From: Providencia rettgeri
Lineage (GTDB): Bacteria > Pseudomonadota > Gammaproteobacteria > Enterobacterales > Enterobacteriaceae
DNA length: 64,000 bases
Direction: 5' to 3'
NCBI GenBank assembly: GCA_900455085.1
Contig: UGTZ01000001.1
Coordinates: forward strand, 2,138,501-2,202,500
The notes beneath the pieces were generated by a model. That model searched no databases. It was not told the origin of the DNA and worked only from the letters and a program-made list of their open reading frames with translations. This document shows, piece by piece, positions 59,700 to 64,000 of this stretch; position 1 is the first letter of the stretch; each line of letters starts with the position of its first letter. A program made the translations under genes and the position numbers.

Positions 59700-60719
59700 T
59701 TATTCATCAGCATAGCTCAACTCGCCGCGTAAATTATTCTGCATTAACTCTCGGATTAAAGCAGGGGTATAATTTTGGCTTAGTAAGTAGTGCAATTTAC
59801 TTAAGGCGGCTTCAAAAGTCATGTCGTATCCACTTATCACACCAGCTTCTGCAAGAGCATGCCCTGTGGCATAGCCTTCCATATTAACACGGCCAGAAAT
59901 ACATTGTGTCAGGTTCACTACAATAATGCCTCGGTTCGTTGCCTCGCGAAGTATACGTAGTAATTCTGGTTGTTGAGGGGCATTACCGACACCGTAAGAG
60001 CGCAATATAAGTGCTTTGACAGGTTGTTGGAGAATATTGCGAACAATCTCAACCGAAAGTCCAGGATAAAGTGTAACAACACCGATAGGTTGAGGCGTAA
60101 TTCGGTGGCTTTTAAATTCACCTATGCCAATAGGTGCAGGGCACGTATTGAATGTGCGAATATTGATACCCGCCTCCATTAAGGGGGAGCAGTTAGGTGA
60201 ACTGAAAGCATCAAAGCCGTCAGCATGAGCCTTAACGGTGCGGTTACCGCGATATAATTTGTTATTAAAAAATAGCCCGACTTCATTAACGGGATAATTA
60301 GCCGCTAAATATAAGGCATTTAATAGATTTGTTTGCCCATCAGAACGTAATGCTTCTAACGGTATTTGTGACCCTGTCACGATTACCGGCTTTTTCAAGT
60401 TTTCAAACATGAAAGATAACGCTGAGGCGGTGAAAGCCATGGTATCAGTGCCATGTAATATGACAAACCCATCATAAAGTGGATAATTTTCCCTAATATC
60501 ATCAGCGATGAGCTGCCAATCTTCAGGGGTGATATCAGATGAATCAATCAACGGTTGATGCTAACGGATAGTAAACTCAGGCATTTCAGGGCGGTGAAAC
60601 TCGGGCATTTGAGCTAACTGAGTTTGCAAATGACCCGAAACAGGAACATATCCCTGTGGTGAATGGCGCATGCCAATTGTTCCGCCAGTGTAGACTACAT
60701 AAATTGATTTCTTCTGCAT
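59700..60719 (-). pseudogene. ansA: L-asparaginase I (cytoplasmic), interrupted by an in-frame stop
   Basis: The full 339-codon frame starts at the ATG at 60717-60719 (MQKKSIYVVYTGGTIGMRHS, with the catalytic Thr in TGGTIG) but reads TAG at 60561-60563, between EFTIR and HQPLIDSSD; E. coli has Glu there, so a GAG to TAG substitution is likely. Everything after it is intact (VILHGTDTMAFTASALSFM with the second catalytic Thr, RSYGVGNAPQ). Re-initiation at the GTG/ATG after the stop would give a protein lacking the nucleophilic Thr. The frame is unaffected, so this is not a homopolymer error. Downstream is pncA. Confidence 0.9.
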
Positions 60720-60846
60720 CTTATTACCTAATTTATCCAACTTATCGAAGGAGAGTGATTATCAGGATTTTGACGCATTTGTTAGCGTATTACTATCGTT
60801 AACTTGCGAATAATTAGATTGATATGGGGTTATTGATGAGTTTGTG

Positions 60847-60881
60847 AGAGAAATCCCCTTCATTAGTGCTGAAGGGGATTT
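60847..60881 (-). terminator. Hairpin at the end of sppA
   Basis: Perfect 12-bp stem AAATCCCCTTCA / TGAAGGGGATTT, 7-nt loop, right after the sppA stop; T-rich tail is short. Confidence 0.7.
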
Positions 60882-60886
60882 AGCGA

Positions 60887-62744
60887 TCAGTTAATTTCCG
60901 CGCAATTTAAGCAAAATGCGTAGCGGTTTTGAGGGTCATTCATTTTTAAGAAAAACTGAGCTTGCTGGCGGATATCCGTTGCGACTGCTGGGGGCAAAAA
61001 CACCTGTAGTACATCTGGCATCGCGGCTTGAACGTTAGTGGTTAATTCAAGCAACAATTGATCCATGAAAGTCATCTCAGGCTTCATCCAATCTAGCTTA
61101 ACATCAGTGAGTTTAGCGAGTTCTGCGGCTTTATCTATCGCATTATCAAAATCACCTAGTTGGTCTACAAGGCCATTTTTAAGCGCGTCTTGCCCGATCC
61201 ACACACGGCCCTGAGCGATTTTATCTATCTCTGCAGGTGTTTTATGGCGAGCTTTCGCGACTAAGCCAATAAATGTCTCATAACCATTTTCAATCGTAAT
61301 TTGCATCATGTCAGCAAATTGTGGGCTAATCCCTTTAGTCAGAGAAATATCGGCTAATGGTGATGTTGATACTCCATCAGTATACACCCCAATAGAATCT
61401 AAAGATTTTTCAAAGGTATTGATCACGCCAAATATGCCAATTGAACCAGTCAGCGTGTTTGGGCTAGCAATAATATAGTCAGCTGGAGTCGATACCCAAT
61501 ATCCGCCAGATGCTGCCATTCCCCCCATAGAAACCACCACGGGTTTACCGGCAGCATGGGCCGAAGCCAGCTCACTGCGGATCAAATCAGAAGCGCTTAC
61601 ACTTCCACCTGGGCTATTAACGCGCAACACAATTGCTTTAATATTATCATCAAGGCGAGCATCTCGAATTTGTGCTGCGATAGTATCGCCTCCTGCAATC
61701 CCAGCCGTTTGCGGGCCATCCATTATAGCACCTTGAACAACAATCACGGCGATATTGCCACTTTGATTCGCATTGGTATCTGTTATTTTAGCGGAGTAAT
61801 CATAGATACTAATATTATTGAATTGCTTATCTTCTTTATTCCAGCCAAAGTGTTTACTGAGTAAATCTTCAACTTGTTCGTTTGTATAAAGTTTATCAAC
61901 CAATTTTTGTTTTAAAGCATATTGTGCGCTATCGCCTTTGACAGAACGTAATTGTTCTAAAATAGTATCAGCCCCAGGGAAAATTTGCGTGCTAGTTGTA
62001 TTGCGGTTTTTGGCGATATCTGCGAGGTAATTGTTCCACAGGGCATCCAACCATTGTTTATTGGCCAAACGTGCTTCAGGGGACATTTCATCACGCATTA
62101 ATGGCTCAACTGCTGATTTATAGGTACCAACACGGAAAATATGGCTACTGACTTTAAGTTTTTCTAACAGTGACTTGTAATAAAGGCCATTAGTTGCGAA
62201 ACCATATACCCCAACAGCACCTTGTGGTGTGAGGTAGATATCATCAGCGTAACTGGCGAGATAGTATTGTGATTGGCTATAACTGCTACCGATGGCGTAA
62301 ACCTGTTTCCCTGAACTTTTAAATTCATTGATTGCTTTACCGATATAAGCCAGAGAGGGTTGGTCGGCGCCAACTAAATCATCTAGGCGTAATACCATTC
62401 CTGTAATACGGTCATCATTTGCGGCGGTACGAATAGTATCAACGATGTCGAATAATGAATTTTCTTGCATGCGGCTATTAGAAGTACCAAGTAGTTCACG
62501 GCTCATACGACCAAATGGGTCTGGAGCAGAAACTTGGTCTACGATAACGCCCTGCAAATCAACATACAAAGCACCAAAATAATTTTTTTTCGGGTTGAGT
62601 CTCTGTTTGGTAAAGGGCAATTGACCCAATAACGACAAAGAATAACACTAAGAAAATGGCGTTAAAAACGAATTCCCTAATAAAGTTTAGTGCTCGCCAG
62701 CTAATTCTAAAGATGGTAGCGATGATGTCCCAAAGTTGACGCAT
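60887..62744 (-). pseudogene. sppA: Signal peptide peptidase SppA (protease IV), frameshifted at an A8 run
   Basis: The N-terminus (MRQLWDIIATIFRISWRALNFIRE with the membrane helix FNAIFLVLFFVVIGSIALY) is in one frame; the rest, starting NYFGALYVDLQGVIVDQ, is in another. The shift is at eight A (T8 at 62583-62590 on plus) where seven would keep the frame (EKNYFG). With one A fewer the gene encodes 618 residues, exactly E. coli SppA. The S49 catalytic Ser (VVSMGGMAASGGYWVS) and the Lys (RVGTYKSAVEP) are present. As read, only the membrane anchor and a few residues are made. A8 is long enough for polymerase slippage or sequencing error. Confidence 0.88.
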
Positions 62745-63215
62745 GTTTTCTCCTATCCTGTATATTTTGCACCACACGGGTGTTAGCTTCACTGGTTTGC
62801 CGTTGGCTTATGGCACAAACTATTTTTGGATATCACATAAATATTTCTTTCTACAGTTGGGCTATTTCCGCCTGTAGCACGAATTTACGACAGTATACTC
62901 AAAAGCAAATCTGTTACCCGATCATCACATCGAATTGTTGATGTCTTAGTTGTATCAATACAATTAGTTGCAACTACGGGCTATTTTTATGCATAACAAA
63001 ATTATGATACGCAAGGTACAATGCTTCAACGATATTTTTCATGTGTGATAAATGATACAATTCAATGAATTTATAACGTAATTTTACCTAGCGAATAACC
63101 GTTATTATTGTATTAGTGTAAGCGATTTTCCTTTAAGCTTAAACAATAGATAGCGTGGGTATCATTATCTAATTGAATGATTATCATATCAGTTTACTCT
63201 TAAACGGAGACAAAT
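62745..63215. promoter_or_regulatory. Divergent sppA/ydjA region with nested dyads and a Fur-like box
   Basis: 471 bp without an ORF. It has nested dyads: TAGTTG..CAACTA (62947-62976, including the perfect TAGTTGCAACTA) and TTGTATCAATACAA (62950-62963). Nearer ydjA, TATCATTATC..GAATGATTATCAT (63160-63187) resembles a Fur box or overlapping Fur hexamers. Regulators are not identified. Confidence 0.4.
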
Positions 63216-63766
63216 ATGGATGCTTTAACCCTTTTGTTGAACCGCCGTTCAGCTTCAAGACTCACATCACCAGCACCGCAAGGCGAAGTACTCGACAATA
63301 TCCTTGCTGCGGGGATGAGAGCACCTGATCACGGTGCTTTGAAACCATGGCATTTTGTTGTTATGCAAAATGAAGGTATTAACCGCTTCAGTGAGCTATT
63401 AGAAAAAGCGGCAATTGAAGGGCAATTAGGTGCTGAAGTAGAAGAAAAAGCACGTAACGCACCTTTTCGTGCTCCACTCATTATTACCGTTATTGCGAAA
63501 TTAAAAGACCATCCGAAAATACCACAATGGGAACAATTAGTTGCTGCGAGTTGCACTGTACAAGCAATGCAGATGGCCGCGGTTGCTCAAGGTTTTGGCG
63601 GTATATGGCGCTCAGGAGCATGGACAGAAGATGCCGTGGTTCGTGCGGATTAGGTTGTGGAGATAACGACCGTATTGTCGGATTTCTTTATTTAGGTACG
63701 CCAGAGCTTAAAGCACCAGCAAAAGTGCAAACTCCTGATATGACAGGCTTTGTATCTTATTTCTAA
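63216..63766 (+). pseudogene. ydjA: Nitroreductase-family protein YdjA, frameshifted
   Basis: The N-terminal part ([51 protein letters not shown]) hits TAG at 63651; the expected continuation [23 protein letters not shown] is in the next frame to the TAA at 63766. One T is missing in TTT near 63650. With it the gene encodes 183 residues, exactly E. coli YdjA. This FMN protein reduces nitro compounds or quinones. It is upstream of selD by 11 bp, as in E. coli. It is truncated by about 38 residues, near the FMN-binding C-terminus. Confidence 0.88.
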
Positions 63767-63777
63767 AGAGAATAATA

Positions 63778-64000
63778 ATGACTGAAAAAATTAGATTAAC
63801 ACAATATAGTCATGGTGCAGGCTGCGGCTGTAAAATTGCACCGAAAGTATTAGAGCAAATTTTACACTCGGAACAAGCAAAATTTAATGACCCACATTTG
63901 TTAGTTGGTAATGAAACGAAAGATGATGCGGCGGTTTATGATCTAGGTAACGGCATTGGTATCATCAGCACGACAGATTTTTTTATGCCGATCGTTGACT
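63778..64000 (+). CDS. selD: Selenide, water dikinase (selenophosphate synthetase), 5' part
   Basis: The frame runs off the right edge after about 74 residues. [35 protein letters not shown] with the catalytic Cys (not Sec) in GCGCK, and [34 protein letters not shown], match E. coli SelD closely. It makes selenophosphate for selenocysteine and selenouridine synthesis. It is 11 bp after ydjA, likely co-transcribed. Confidence 0.97.
   Translation, partial: MTEKIRLTQYSHGAGCGCKIAPKVLEQILHSEQAKFNDPHLLVGNETKDDAAVYDLGNGIGIISTTDFFMPIVD

Overview
This window is AT-rich chromosomal DNA from an enteric gammaproteobacterium. Gene content and local order (maeB end, xseA-guaBA, rlmA-mntP-yobD-manZYX, sdaA-nudL-pabB-yoaH, yebF-holE, ftnA, yobA-yebZ-yebY-sdsR-yebV-letBA-msrC-proQ-prc-htpX, dsbB-nhaB-fadR, dadAX, yeaD-gapA-msrB-yeaC-pncA-ansA-sppA, ydjA-selD) are enterobacterial, while base composition and sequence divergence from E. 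coli point to a Morganellaceae member, most likely Providencia or a close relative. That assignment is inference; no rRNA or tRNA gene is present to confirm it.

Layout. 1-7.6 kb: the end of maeB, then a Fur-box-preceded heme/iron cluster (ChaN-like lipoprotein, dedicated TonB, exported oligopeptidase B, TonB-dependent heme-type receptor). The peptidase is a pseudogene and the receptor is split by an IS1-family element. 7.6-14 kb: xseA, guaBA and a general porin. 14-26.5 kb: a lipoprotein-type broad-spectrum amino-acid racemase, ycdX, a GNAT, rlmA, mntP with its Mn riboswitch, yobD, the mannose PTS (manX and manZ frameshifted), sdaA, nudL, pabB. 26.5-40.5 kb: yoaH, yebF, holE, ftnA, the yobA-yebZ-yebY copper-linked operon, the sRNA SdsR, yebV, the LetA/LetB lipid-transport pair (LetB lacks one MCE domain compared with E. 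coli), msrC, proQ-prc, a lysine-rich repeat protein, and htpX behind a sigma32-type promoter. 40.8-51.7 kb: a frameshifted AGCS symporter, an orphan ORF, yecF, sotB, an SMR pump, a DUF333 lipoprotein, ydeP, dsbB, nhaB, fadR and a secreted Cys-rich unknown. 52-64 kb: dadA-dadX, mipA, yeaD, gapA, msrB, yeaC, pncA, broken ansA, broken sppA, broken ydjA and the start of selD.

Working together: several genes are envelope biogenesis and quality-control functions (LetAB, Prc, HtpX, DsbB, SppA, MipA, porin), metal or heme handling (ChaN/TonB/receptor, FtnA, MntP, YobA/YebZ), and amino-acid catabolism (SdaA, DadAX, AnsA, Bsr-type racemase).

The main signal is gene decay: eight genes in 64 kb are interrupted (exported ptrB, heme receptor, manX, manZ, AGCS symporter, ansA, sppA, ydjA). 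Two carry nonsense substitutions and one an IS insertion, which are not sequencing-type errors. The remaining lesions are single-base indels in short homopolymers and could be either real mutations or assembly errors; raw reads would decide. I did not see a clear-cut novel defence or mobile system. The most distinctive candidates are the Fur-linked chaN-tonB-exported peptidase-receptor locus and the lysine-rich repeat protein between prc and htpX.
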